From contig NZ_JMIO01000047.1 in the NCBI RefSeq assembly GCF_000691865.1, positions 1 through 41,365 of the forward strand: a DNA stretch of 41,365 nt. The letters are read 5' to 3'. Below, in pieces: positions 10,280 through 17,493 of this stretch. How positions within the stretch are numbered: position 1 is the stretch's first letter; every line of letters starts with the position of its first letter. The notes under the pieces are model-generated. The model worked only from the letters and a program-made list of their open reading frames with translations. It was not told where the DNA came from and did not search any database. Origin of the DNA: Methanoculleus sp. MH98A. GTDB lineage: Archaea; Halobacteriota; Methanomicrobia; Methanomicrobiales; Methanoculleaceae. A program made the position numbers and the translations under genes.

Positions 10280-10288
10280 TGTATATGA
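10280..10288 (+). promoter_or_regulatory. TATA element for the signal peptidase gene
   Basis: TGTATATGA centred about 27 nt before ATG 10313, with no ribosome-binding site between. The mRNA is probably leaderless. Confidence 0.5.
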
Positions 10289-10312
10289 AGGATAGCAATC
10301 TCTTTAGAACAG

Positions 10313-10981
10313 ATGTCGGATACCACCTGGCTGCAGCGTGCAGCATCGGCCATGCGAGCGTTCCGGGAGAGCGACCGCCCGCTCGTCTCGCTCGCCCGCG
10401 ACCTCCTCTGGGTCGTCGCGGTCGTGGGGGGTATCGCCCTTGTTCTCTACCTCTTCGCCGGCACCTGGCCGGCGGTGGTCACGATCGAGTCGGAGAGCAT
10501 GGTCCCGAACATGAACGTCGGCGACCTGGTGCTCGTCGTCGACGAGGACCGGTTCGGTGGGCTCGCGACCTGGGCCGAGGGGCAGCGGACGGGTCAATCG
10601 TCGTTCGGTGACTACGGCAACGTGATCGTCTACCGCCCGAACGGCGCCGACTCCGTCCACCCGATCATCCATCGGGCGATGACCTACGTCGATACCGCCG
10701 CCGTAGTTGAGTCGGGGCTCGGGGCCTACTACGACGACCCGCACGGCGGCTACATCACCAGAGGCGACAACAACCCCTACACCGACCAGCCGAACCTCCG
10801 GATCTCCGGCGTCGGGGTTGTCGAGCCGGTGAAGAAGGAGTGGATCGTCGGCAAAGCCTTCTTCGCGGTGCCGCTCGTCGGCTACCTGCCCCTGCACCTC
10901 GCCGAGTTCGCAGTCGTCGTCATCCTGGTCATCCTCGTCCACGACTTTGTCCTTGCGCGCAAAAAAGAGAAAGAAGAATAA
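10313..10981 (+). CDS. Signal peptidase I (archaeal/ER S26B type)
   Basis: 222 residues. Removes N-terminal signal peptides from exported proteins at the outer face of the membrane. One membrane span at residues ~32-52 precedes the catalytic part. The nucleophile is Ser62 in 'SESMVPNM'; His120 in 'HPIIHRAM' takes the place of the bacterial Lys, as in archaeal and ER enzymes; the acidic site is Asp152 in 'RGDNN'. A second hydrophobic span near the C-terminus (198-212) ends in a Lys/Glu-rich tail. The start is the first ATG after a well placed TATA box. It may be co-transcribed with cofH copy 1, which begins 28 bp later. Confidence 0.92.
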   Translation: MSDTTWLQRAASAMRAFRESDRPLVSLARDLLWVVAVVGGIALVLYLFAGTWPAVVTIESESMVPNMNVGDLVLVVDEDRFGGLATWAEGQRTGQSSFGDYGNVIVYRPNGADSVHPIIHRAMTYVDTAAVVESGLGAYYDDPHGGYITRGDNNPYTDQPNLRISGVGVVEPVKKEWIVGKAFFAVPLVGYLPLHLAEFAVVVILVILVHDFVLARKKEKEE

Positions 10982-11009
10982 ATCCGGGACTACAAGAGAG
11001 CTGTTTACG

Positions 11010-12098
11010 ATGCCGTACTCGCTGCATACCCTGCTCGATGACACACTCGCCGGCCACCGGCTCACGGAAGAGGAGGCCGTCCGTCTCCTCTCGACGCGCG
11101 ACCGGGGCATCTTCGCTATCGCCGCCGCTGCAGACGAACTCCGCGAGCGCAAGGTCGGCAACGTCGTCACCTACGTCCGCAACCAGAATATCCACGTCAC
11201 CAACATCTGCAAGAACCTCTGCGGGTTCTGCGGCTTCGGGCGGCGGGCGGACGATCCGGAGGCGTTCTACGACGATACCGATGCGATCCGGGAGAAGGCC
11301 AGGACGGCCGCGGCGCGGAACGTCACCGAGATATGCCTCCTCTCCGGCGTCCACCCCGACTACAACCTCGACTCCTACGTCGACCTCATCTCCTGCGTGC
11401 ACGAGGAGGCTCCCGGCACGGACATCCATACGGCAAGCCCCGACGAGATCGCCTGGGCGGCGAAACAGAGCGGCGTCTCGACGAAAGAGGCGATCGAGCG
11501 CCTGATCGATGCGGGTCTCGGAACCCTGCAGGGGACCGCGGCCGAGATCCTGGTCGACGACGTCCGGCGGGTGATCTGCCCGAACAAGTGCGACACGGCG
11601 ACATGGGTCCGGATCATCACGGAGGCGCATCGTCTCGGGCTCCGCTCGACGGCGACGATCATGTACGGCTCCTCTGAGAGCGCGGGTGATCGCGCCCGGC
11701 ACCTTGCAATTCTGCGCGAGATCCAGGATGAGACCGGTGGGTTCACCGAACTGGTCCCGCTCTCCTTCCTCCACGAGAACACGGCCCTCTACCGAAAAGG
11801 CCTCGCCCCCGCGGGCGCCACCGGCCGCGAAGACCTCCTCCTCTTTGCGGTCGCGCGGCTCTTCCTCGACAACTTCGACCACATCCAGATCTCCTGGGGC
11901 AAGGTCGGGACGAAGATGGCGGAGCTCGGGCTTCTTGCGGGCGGCGACGACCTCGGCGGGACGATGTTCTGCGACGACGTCAGCACGGATGCCGGCGGCG
12001 AGGGCGCCGACTACCTCGATCCGGCGGAGATGCGGCGGATCGCCGAAGATCTCGGCCGGACGCTCCGGCAGCGGACGACGACCTACGGGACGGTCTAA
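11010..12098 (+). CDS. cofH: CofH-like radical SAM enzyme, copy 1 (diverged)
   Basis: 362 residues. CofH joins 5-amino-6-ribitylaminouracil with a tyrosine-derived fragment on the way to the F0 part of coenzyme F420. The radical SAM cluster motif is CKNLCGFC (Cys-x3-Cys-x2-Cys) in the CofH-type context 'TYVRNQNIHVTNIC', which separates it from CofG. The conserved stretch 'GTAAEILVDDVRR' is present. The family motif MYGHxE reads MYGSSE, so the His is lost, and 'HIHA' reads 'DIHT'. ATG 11010 matches the start of copy 2; an earlier in-frame start at 10947 would overlap the signal peptidase gene. A divergent function is possible. The cofG gene is not in the window. Confidence 0.85.
   Translation: MPYSLHTLLDDTLAGHRLTEEEAVRLLSTRDRGIFAIAAAADELRERKVGNVVTYVRNQNIHVTNICKNLCGFCGFGRRADDPEAFYDDTDAIREKARTAAARNVTEICLLSGVHPDYNLDSYVDLISCVHEEAPGTDIHTASPDEIAWAAKQSGVSTKEAIERLIDAGLGTLQGTAAEILVDDVRRVICPNKCDTATWVRIITEAHRLGLRSTATIMYGSSESAGDRARHLAILREIQDETGGFTELVPLSFLHENTALYRKGLAPAGATGREDLLLFAVARLFLDNFDHIQISWGKVGTKMAELGLLAGGDDLGGTMFCDDVSTDAGGEGADYLDPAEMRRIAEDLGRTLRQRTTTYGTV
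11049..11210 (+). repeat. 5' block shared by the two cofH genes (copy at 12578-12739)
   Basis: This 162-base stretch aligns without gaps to 12578-12739; by eye I count about 8 mismatches, including very few silent ones, whereas the genes differ clearly right after it. A second shorter block of high identity lies around 11512-11625 versus 13041-13154. Confidence 0.75.
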
Positions 12099-12105
12099 CG
12101 GGAAT

Positions 12106-12420
12106 TCACATCCGGTTCAGGGCCTCCCTCCCCGGCATCCCGATCTCGACGCGGCGCTGCACGGCGGGGAGGTTCACCGCCTTCACCTCGGCGTCCATCA
12201 GGCTGTCGAGGTTATCAAGGGTCGAATCCTCCGATGCGCCGACAATCGCCGCGGGAACCCCGGCGTTCGCGAGCGCCTCGATATCGAAACCGTCCGTCCC
12301 GATCATCCCCTCGTCGGTCACCCAGGTCATCAGGCTGGTGCTCCCGACCGGGATGACGTAGCCGTATGCGTCCTTGTAGCTGAGCCTTGTGCGCTGGTGG
12401 CACAGGATCTGTTGTGCCAT
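12106..12420 (-). CDS. DUF1805 (YunC-like) family protein
   Basis: 104 residues. The C-terminal pattern ending in 'IGMPGREALNRM' and the 'IGTDGFDIEALANAGVPAAIV' core match the DUF1805/YunC family, a small fold of unknown function found in Firmicutes and methanogens. Start ATG 12420 begins the family-like part; upstream codons in frame are antisense to cofH copy 2. A weak TATA-like stretch lies around 12448-12455. It sits on the opposite strand between the tandem cofH genes: its stop is 7 bp from the end of copy 1, and its start is divergent from copy 2. No catalytic residues can be assigned. Confidence 0.75.
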   Translation of the reverse strand: MAQQILCHQRTRLSYKDAYGYVIPVGSTSLMTWVTDEGMIGTDGFDIEALANAGVPAAIVGASEDSTLDNLDSLMDAEVKAVNLPAVQRRVEIGMPGREALNRM

Positions 12421-12529
12421 GGGCGCCGGGATACCCCCGGAACTGATAAGTGTATGCACCACCGCCGGGCGCGCCCGAAGGTTCTTGTCCTGACCGGGCC
12501 AGATCAACGTATCCCACACGGGGAGACGG

Positions 12530-13630
12530 ATGAAGTGTATGACGCCGCCACTGCGAGAGATGCTTGACGACGTGCTTGCCGGCCACCGGCTCACGGAGGA
12601 GGAGGCCGTCCGCCTCCTCTCGACGCGCGACCGGGGCGTCCTCGCTATCGCCGCCGCCGCGGACGAACTCCGCGAGCGCAAGGTCGGCAACGTCGTCACC
12701 TACGTCCGCAACCAGAACATCAACGTCACCAACATCTGCGTGAACGCCTGCGGGTTCTGCGGCTTCTCCCGCAAACCGGGCGACGCCGATACCTTCTTTT
12801 ACGGCGAGGCAGCGGTGCGGGAGAAGGCGCGGGCGGCGCGCGAGCGCAATGTGACCGAAATCTGCACGGTGAGCGGGCTCCACCCGGAGTTCGACGCTCA
12901 ATCCTACGCCGATATCTACTCCTGGATAAGGGACGAGGTTCCCGGGGTACATATCCACGCGAGCAACCCGATGGAGGTGGCGTATGCCGCGCAAAAGAGC
13001 GGCATCTCCACCCGGGAAGTGCTGGAGATGATGAGGGATGCGGGACTCGGGACGCTCTGCGGTACCGCGGCCGAGATCCTGGTCGACGATGTCCGGCGGG
13101 TAATCTGCCCGGACAAGGTCGATACGGCGACCTGGGTCCGGATCATCAAAGAGGCGCACGGTCTTGGGATCCGGTCGACGGCGACGATCATGTACGGCCA
13201 CTGCGAGAGCGAGGCGGACCGCGCCCGGCATCTTAGCGTCCTCCGCGAGATCCAGGACGAGACCCGCGGGTTCACGGAGTTCGTACCCCTCTCGTTCATC
13301 CACCCGAATACTCCTCTCTACCGGGCGGGGCTCGCCCGGGCCGGGGCGACCGGCAGAGAGGATCTCCTGATGTTTGCGGTCTCACGGCTCTTTTTGGACA
13401 ACTTCGATCACATTCAGGCTTCCTGGGTGAAGGTCGGGACGAAGATGGCGGGGATGGCGCTCCTTTCGGGTGCAAACGACCTCGGCGGGACGCTCTTTGA
13501 GGAGAGCATATCCCGGGAAGCGGGCGCCCGGGACACCGAGTACCTGGATCCGGCCGAGATGCGGCGGATGGCCGGGGATCTCGGCCGGGTGCTCCGGCAG
13601 CGGATGACGACCTATGCCCTTCTTGGCTGA
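12530..13630 (+). CDS. cofH: CofH, F0 synthase subunit 2, copy 2
   Basis: 366 residues. Same reaction as described for the upstream paralogue: 5-amino-6-ribitylaminouracil plus tyrosine fragment, a radical SAM step in F420 synthesis. This copy keeps all features expected of CofH: CVNACGFC cluster site (Cys-x3-Cys-x2-Cys), 'SGLHPE', 'HIHA', 'GTAAEILVDDVRR' and 'MYGHCES'. It is therefore the better candidate for the housekeeping enzyme. ATG 12530 has GGGAG only 4 nt upstream; ATG 12539 would be 13 nt away, so the start is uncertain by three residues. Divergent from the DUF1805 gene with 109 bp between them, so it probably has its own promoter. Confidence 0.92.
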   Translation: MKCMTPPLREMLDDVLAGHRLTEEEAVRLLSTRDRGVLAIAAAADELRERKVGNVVTYVRNQNINVTNICVNACGFCGFSRKPGDADTFFYGEAAVREKARAARERNVTEICTVSGLHPEFDAQSYADIYSWIRDEVPGVHIHASNPMEVAYAAQKSGISTREVLEMMRDAGLGTLCGTAAEILVDDVRRVICPDKVDTATWVRIIKEAHGLGIRSTATIMYGHCESEADRARHLSVLREIQDETRGFTEFVPLSFIHPNTPLYRAGLARAGATGREDLLMFAVSRLFLDNFDHIQASWVKVGTKMAGMALLSGANDLGGTLFEESISREAGARDTEYLDPAEMRRMAGDLGRVLRQRMTTYALLG

Positions 13631-13680
13631 TCACCGGGAAGAGCCGGACGGTTTTCGCTCCGCTCCTTCCATTCCCGGAA

Positions 13681-13690
13681 AAATATAAAT
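13681..13690 (+). promoter_or_regulatory. Strong TATA element for the DUF1328-like gene
   Basis: AAATATAAAT preceded by purine-rich GGAAA, a good BRE/TATA match. Predicted transcription start near 13712 and a leader of about 40 nt with AGGGGGG before ATG 13754. Confidence 0.65.
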
Positions 13691-13753
13691 ATCAGTGGAT
13701 AGATCGTCCCTCCTCAACGTCGGCCGGATGCCGGCGATAGGGGGGAAAACGGT

Positions 13754-13915
13754 ATGTTAGACGGTGGTCTTGTTGGCCTTGCAATCCTCTTCTTCGTACT
13801 GGCACTTATCTTCGCCATACTCGGGGCCCGGGGCATTGCAGGGATGTCGATGTCGGTTGCAAAGTGGCTGGTCATCATCTTCATCGTCCTTGCGATAATA
13901 TCGCTATTGCTCTGA
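13754..13915 (+). CDS. Small DUF1328-like membrane protein (53 aa)
   Basis: Reads [20 protein letters not shown]… with two hydrophobic segments joined by a short turn '[15 protein letters not shown]'. The motif GIAG…AKxL…IFIVL is that of the DUF1328/YtjA family of tiny inner-membrane proteins of unknown function. The gene has a strong promoter, an AGGGGGG ribosome-binding site 8 nt upstream, and a T-tract 40 nt past the TGA at 13913-13915, so I am confident it is real despite its size. It stands alone between cofH copy 2 and the flavoprotein operon. Confidence 0.8.
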   Translation: MLDGGLVGLAILFFVLALIFAILGARGIAGMSMSVAKWLVIIFIVLAIISLLL

Positions 13916-13955
13916 TGATCTGATGGGGGATGTGGGGCGTTCGGCTGCGGCACCC

Positions 13956-13961
13956 TTTTTT
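13956..13961 (+). terminator. T-tract terminator of the DUF1328-like gene
   Basis: Run of six T after a GC-rich stretch (CGGCACCC), 40 nt beyond the stop codon. Confidence 0.5.
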
Positions 13962-13996
13962 CCGGCGGATCTGCCCCGTATCGCGGGATCCGGTTT

Positions 13997-14548
13997 TCAA
14001 TCTTCGGGCCGGAGGTACCTGACGATCGTATCCGCGACCGCCCTGGCCTTCTTCATCGCCTGCGCGTCTTTGCGGATATCCCCCGGCGCGTAGCCCTTCC
14101 CGCAGACGTAGCCGAGATACGAGAACTCGTGGGTGTTCAAGAACCCCTCAATGGTCTCGAGGGAGCGCTCGCACCCCCGGTCGGCGCAGACGGCGACGGC
14201 GACGGCTCTCCTCCCCGAAAGCCTCCTGTCGTGGTAGAGAGAGTAGGTCCGGTCGATCAGGTTCTTCGTCTGGCCGTTGATGTCGTAGTAGTAGGTCGGG
14301 GCGCCGAGAACCAGCACCTCGCAGTCGATTATCTTCTCTGCAACAAGGCCCCAGTCGTCATCCTCTATCACGCACCACTTCGCGTCCTTGCAGGCTTCGC
14401 ACCCGGTGCAGGGCCGGATATCCATATCGGCGAGCGTCAGATACTCGGTCTCGATGCCCGCCTCCCGCACCCCGTCGAGGATGGTGGTGACGAGCGTCGC
14501 GGTATTGCCGTTTTTGCGCATGCTTCCGGAGATACCGAGAACGTTCAT
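13997..14548 (-). CDS. Iron-sulfur flavoprotein (Isf-type, NADPH-dependent FMN reductase fold)
   Basis: 183 residues, flavodoxin-like fold. The N-terminal 'GISGSMRKNGNT' loop binds the FMN phosphate and 'GAPTYYYDINGQ' forms the second flavin loop. In between sits a compact cluster site CTGCEACKDAKWC (Cys-x2-Cys-x2-Cys-x5-Cys) like the [4Fe-4S] motif of methanogen Isf, which moves electrons between ferredoxin-like donors and small acceptors such as O2 or H2O2. The physiological partner here is unknown. Its ATG overlaps the DUF123 stop by 4 nt (ATGA), so it is the last gene of a three-gene transcript. An additional Cys pair occurs near residues 120-125. Confidence 0.9.
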   Translation of the reverse strand: MNVLGISGSMRKNGNTATLVTTILDGVREAGIETEYLTLADMDIRPCTGCEACKDAKWCVIEDDDWGLVAEKIIDCEVLVLGAPTYYYDINGQTKNLIDRTYSLYHDRRLSGRRAVAVAVCADRGCERSLETIEGFLNTHEFSYLGYVCGKGYAPGDIRKDAQAMKKARAVADTIVRYLRPED

Positions 14549-15000
14549 ACCCTATGCTGGTTCCCCTCGTTCTTGATTCTTGTGATCCGGGCATCCAGCT
14601 TGAGACTCCTGAACGCTGCGGCGACCTCAGGGACCGGGTCGCCGGAACGGTAAAAGAGATGGGAAGGGCAGGCGCAGTCGCTGCATCCGAACCCGGGAAC
14701 GTACTCCCCGGAGACGGCACGGGCAAGATCGCACTCGCAGTCCCGGTCTGTCGCGGCGGTGACGACGGCGGCGGGAAGAAAATGCGGGTCGAGGAGGAGG
14801 TAGTCGATGTGCCACCGGGGAGGACGGTCGCGGCGGCGGGCGAGCTGCAGGTGCCGCCGAACCCGGGCGAGCCCGCCGCTCCCCCGGGCGGAGCCCACGT
14901 AGACGTGGCTGCCGGCGGCAAACTCCCTCTCCCCGAGAGCGCCGACCCGGACGACGCAATGGGAGTTTTCGAGGACGAGGGCGTAGACCCCTTTATCCAT
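14545..15000 (-). CDS. DUF123 / Uri-type GIY-YIG-like protein
   Basis: 151 residues. Opens with 'GVYALVLE' and 'GSHVYVGSA', which replace the GIY and YIG strands of this nuclease-like superfamily (COG1833). The mid-protein 'RRHLQLARR' and C-terminal 'GCSDCACPSHLFYF'-type segment (here …SHLFYR) match DUF123. Members are called putative endonucleases, but no substrate is established. ATG 15000 lies 8 nt inside the end of the metallo-beta-lactamase gene; the downstream flavoprotein gene overlaps by 4 nt. The overlaps imply co-translation of the three proteins. Confidence 0.85.
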   Translation of the reverse strand: MDKGVYALVLENSHCVVRVGALGEREFAAGSHVYVGSARGSGGLARVRRHLQLARRRDRPPRWHIDYLLLDPHFLPAAVVTAATDRDCECDLARAVSGEYVPGFGCSDCACPSHLFYRSGDPVPEVAAAFRSLKLDARITRIKNEGNQHRV

Positions 15001-15595
15001 AGAACCGGAGCGCCTCCCGGGCGGCCGCGATATGCCTCCCGCCGCCCCGGGCGACGGGCTCGCCGTGGCCGGGGTAGAGCCCCTCGACATCGAGGGCGCT
15101 GAGGCGCTCGATGGATGCCGCGAGCGCCGTCCGGTCGCCGCCCGGGAAGTCGTAGCGCCCGAAGGACCCGCCGGTAAAGACGGTGTCTCCGGAGAAGAGC
15201 AATTTTTCCGCCTCATTGTAGAGGCAGATCCCGCCCGGGGTGTGCCCGGGGGTGTGGATCACGCGAAGGTTCCCTATCCGGTCGCCGTCGGCAAGAACGG
15301 TGTCGGGAACGATCCCGGGCGCGTGGGCCCCGAAGACCATCGAGAGGCTCCGGGAATCGTCGAGGAGGCCGGGCGCGTCCGCCTCGTGGATGCAGACGGC
15401 GGCACCACCGCAGAGTCGCGCGATCTCCGCAAGATGGGCGATGTGGTCGTAGTGAGCGTGGGTGAGAACGATCGTATCGATCGCGGCGGCGTACGGCTCC
15501 ACTGCCATCGGGAGAACGCCCGCGTCGATAAGGACGTTTTCGTAAACGAACGAATTGGCGTAGGTCGCATTGCTCGCGATCCACCGGACTGGCAT
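14993..15595 (-). CDS. Metallo-beta-lactamase fold hydrolase (glyoxalase II-like)
   Basis: 200 residues. All metal ligands of the family are visible: 'THAHYDH' (HxHxDH), 'HTPGHTPGG', 'SGDTVFTGG' and the terminal 'YPGHGE'. The layout resembles single-domain glyoxalase II-like or persulfide-dioxygenase-like hydrolases; the substrate is unknown. ATG 15595 begins at 'MPVRWIASNATYANSF', the usual first strand. It is the first gene of a transcript with DUF123 and the iron-sulfur flavoprotein and is divergent from thiC, leaving only about 34 bp for both promoters. Confidence 0.9.
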   Translation of the reverse strand: MPVRWIASNATYANSFVYENVLIDAGVLPMAVEPYAAAIDTIVLTHAHYDHIAHLAEIARLCGGAAVCIHEADAPGLLDDSRSLSMVFGAHAPGIVPDTVLADGDRIGNLRVIHTPGHTPGGICLYNEAEKLLFSGDTVFTGGSFGRYDFPGGDRTALAASIERLSALDVEGLYPGHGEPVARGGGRHIAAAREALRFYG

Positions 15596-15629
15596 GCAGA
15601 CTAATATGGCTTCCGGGCAAATGGTTCTT

Positions 15630-16910
15630 ATGCATACCCTGATCTCCGCGTGCCTGCGCGGGGTTCCCCCTGAGGTGGAGACGATCGCCCGGGAAGAGGA
15701 TCTCCCCCCCCACGCCGCCGCGCGGGCCGTCGCCCGCGGCCGGATAGTCATTCCCGCAAACCCCGCGAGACCGCACCGGCTCTGCGCCATCGGGGAGGGC
15801 TGCAGGGTGCGGGTCAACGTGAACGTCGGGACGTCGGGAACACGGTGCGACGAGGATCTCGAGGCCGAGAAGGCGAAGGCGGCCCTTCGGGAGGGGGCGG
15901 ACGCGCTGATGGACCTCTCGACCGGCGGCGATCTCGTCCGCATCCGGCAGAGGATCCTGGAGCTCGATGCGCCGGTCGGTACCGTCCCGGTCTACGAGGC
16001 GGTCCGGCGGGCGGGGAGTGCCGCGGATGTCGACGCCGATCTGTTGTTCAAGGTGATCCGGGAGCACTGCCGGCAGGGCGTGGACTTCCTGACGCTGCAC
16101 TGCGGCGTGAACCGCGACGCGCTCGCGTCGCTCAAGGCCGACCCCCGGACGATGGGCGTTGTTTCCCGGGGCGGGGCGTTCCACGTGGCGATGATGGCCG
16201 CGACGGGCGAGGAGAATCCCCTTTACGCGGAGTACGACTACCTGCTCGAGATCCTCAGCGAGCACAACGTCGTCGTGAGCCTCGGCGACGGGATGCGGCC
16301 GGGCGCGCTCGTGGACGCCGGCCGTCTTGCGAAGTCGACCGAGTACCTGGCGCTCGGGCATCTCGCGAAACGAGCGCTCGCCGCCGGGGTGCAGCGGATG
16401 ATCGAGGGGCCGGGGCATATCCCGGCCGACCAGATCGGCTACAACGTCCGGATGATCAAGGAGCTGACCGACGGCGCTCCGCTCTACCTGCTCGGCCCGC
16501 TCGTCACCGACGTGGCGCCGGGCTACGACCACGTCGTGGGGGCGATCGGCGGCGCGATCGCCTGCATGAACGGCGCCGACTTCCTCTGCATGGTCTCGCC
16601 GAGCGAGCACCTGGCGCTGCCGGACGTCCGCGACATCGTGGAGGGGACGCGGGCGGCGAAGATCGCGGCGCACGTCGGGAGCCTCTCCCGTGCCGCCGCG
16701 CACACGAAGAACCGCGAGATCCGGATGGCGGAGGCGCGCCGGGCGCTCGACTGGGAGAAGCAGTTCGAGGCGGCGCTTGCTCCTGAGGAGGCCCGGCGGC
16801 TTCACGAGCGCGACGGTGACCTCGAGACCTGCTCGATGTGCGGGGATCTCTGCGCCGTGAAGATGGTGCGGGATCTCCTCCCGGTGCCGGAAGAGCGGAT
16901 GGAGCCGTGA
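15630..16910 (+). CDS. thiC: Phosphomethylpyrimidine synthase
   Basis: 426 residues. ThiC converts aminoimidazole ribotide to hydroxymethylpyrimidine phosphate in thiamine synthesis by an unusual radical SAM reaction. Recognised from 'NVNVGTSG', 'DLSTGGD', 'VSRGG', 'GPGHIP' and 'CMVSPSEHLALP'. The C-terminal cluster site is CSMCGDLC, that is Cys-x2-Cys-x3-Cys, one residue shorter than the bacterial Cys-x2-Cys-x4-Cys. ATG 15630 gives a typical archaeal N-terminus; ATG 15606 and 15621 are alternatives. The upstream gap is too short for a TPP riboswitch, so control must be at a promoter shared with the divergent hydrolase gene. It lacks the long N-terminal domain of bacterial ThiC, as is usual in archaea. 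Confidence 0.93.
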   Translation: MHTLISACLRGVPPEVETIAREEDLPPHAAARAVARGRIVIPANPARPHRLCAIGEGCRVRVNVNVGTSGTRCDEDLEAEKAKAALREGADALMDLSTGGDLVRIRQRILELDAPVGTVPVYEAVRRAGSAADVDADLLFKVIREHCRQGVDFLTLHCGVNRDALASLKADPRTMGVVSRGGAFHVAMMAATGEENPLYAEYDYLLEILSEHNVVVSLGDGMRPGALVDAGRLAKSTEYLALGHLAKRALAAGVQRMIEGPGHIPADQIGYNVRMIKELTDGAPLYLLGPLVTDVAPGYDHVVGAIGGAIACMNGADFLCMVSPSEHLALPDVRDIVEGTRAAKIAAHVGSLSRAAAHTKNREIRMAEARRALDWEKQFEAALAPEEARRLHERDGDLETCSMCGDLCAVKMVRDLLPVPEERMEP

Positions 16911-16974
16911 GAAGGAGCGACTGGCTGCGGAGCCGCACCGGAGCCGGGGTGTCCCGGATCGTGAAAACGTCTCC

Positions 16975-17382
16975 TCACTTCACCCCGGACCGCCCGCCAA
17001 TCCAGGCGATGATCGCATCCCGGCTCCGGCGGTAGGCCGCGAGCACCCTGTCGGGGGTTCCGGTGGCCCGGCCCGGGTCCGGGAAGTCGACGTGGATCGT
17101 CTCCTTCGTCCAGGGAAACATCGGGCAGACGCCCCCTGCACAGAGTACAACCGCGTAGTCCATCTCTTTTCCGTCGAAGAGGGCGAGGTCCTTCGCCCGC
17201 TGCTTCGAGATGTCTATCCCGATCTCGTCCATCACCCGTACGGCAAGAGGGTCGAGAGCGGTGGGGGTGATCCCGGCGGAGCAGACTTCATAGCGGTCGC
17301 CGTAGCGGGCACGGAGGTAGCCCTCCGCCATCTGGGTCCGTGCGGCGTTGTTCGTGCCGATGAAGAGCACTCTCTGCTTCAT
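16975..17382 (-). CDS. Low-molecular-weight phosphatase / ArsC-like protein without the catalytic cysteine
   Basis: 135 residues with the fold pattern of thioredoxin-coupled arsenate reductases and LMW protein-tyrosine phosphatases. The P-loop reads GTNNAART where the family has CxxNxxRS, so the nucleophilic Cys is Gly9 (codon GGC at 17356-17358). The rest is well kept: 'QMAEGYLRARYG', 'SAGI', and the acid loop 'DFPDPGR'. Cys81 and Cys86 (CAGGVC) lie where ArsC has its redox pair but with closer spacing. The start ATG 17382 has GGGAGGGG just upstream. It cannot act by the standard cysteine mechanism; a binding or regulatory role, or a base-call error of one nucleotide, are the options. Confidence 0.75.
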   Translation of the reverse strand: MKQRVLFIGTNNAARTQMAEGYLRARYGDRYEVCSAGITPTALDPLAVRVMDEIGIDISKQRAKDLALFDGKEMDYAVVLCAGGVCPMFPWTKETIHVDFPDPGRATGTPDRVLAAYRRSRDAIIAWIGGRSGVK

Positions 17383-17493
17383 ACCCCTCCCTGCACGGCC
17401 GGGTGGAAAAAGGTTGCCGGCATATGCCGCTGGCTCACGCGATGCTACGAAACGTGCGGCGGGCACCCCCGGCCCGGCAGGAGAGAGGAGGTC

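Noticed and set aside
15596-15629. TPP riboswitch before thiC
   Set aside because: The gap is too short and no TPP-aptamer core is present.
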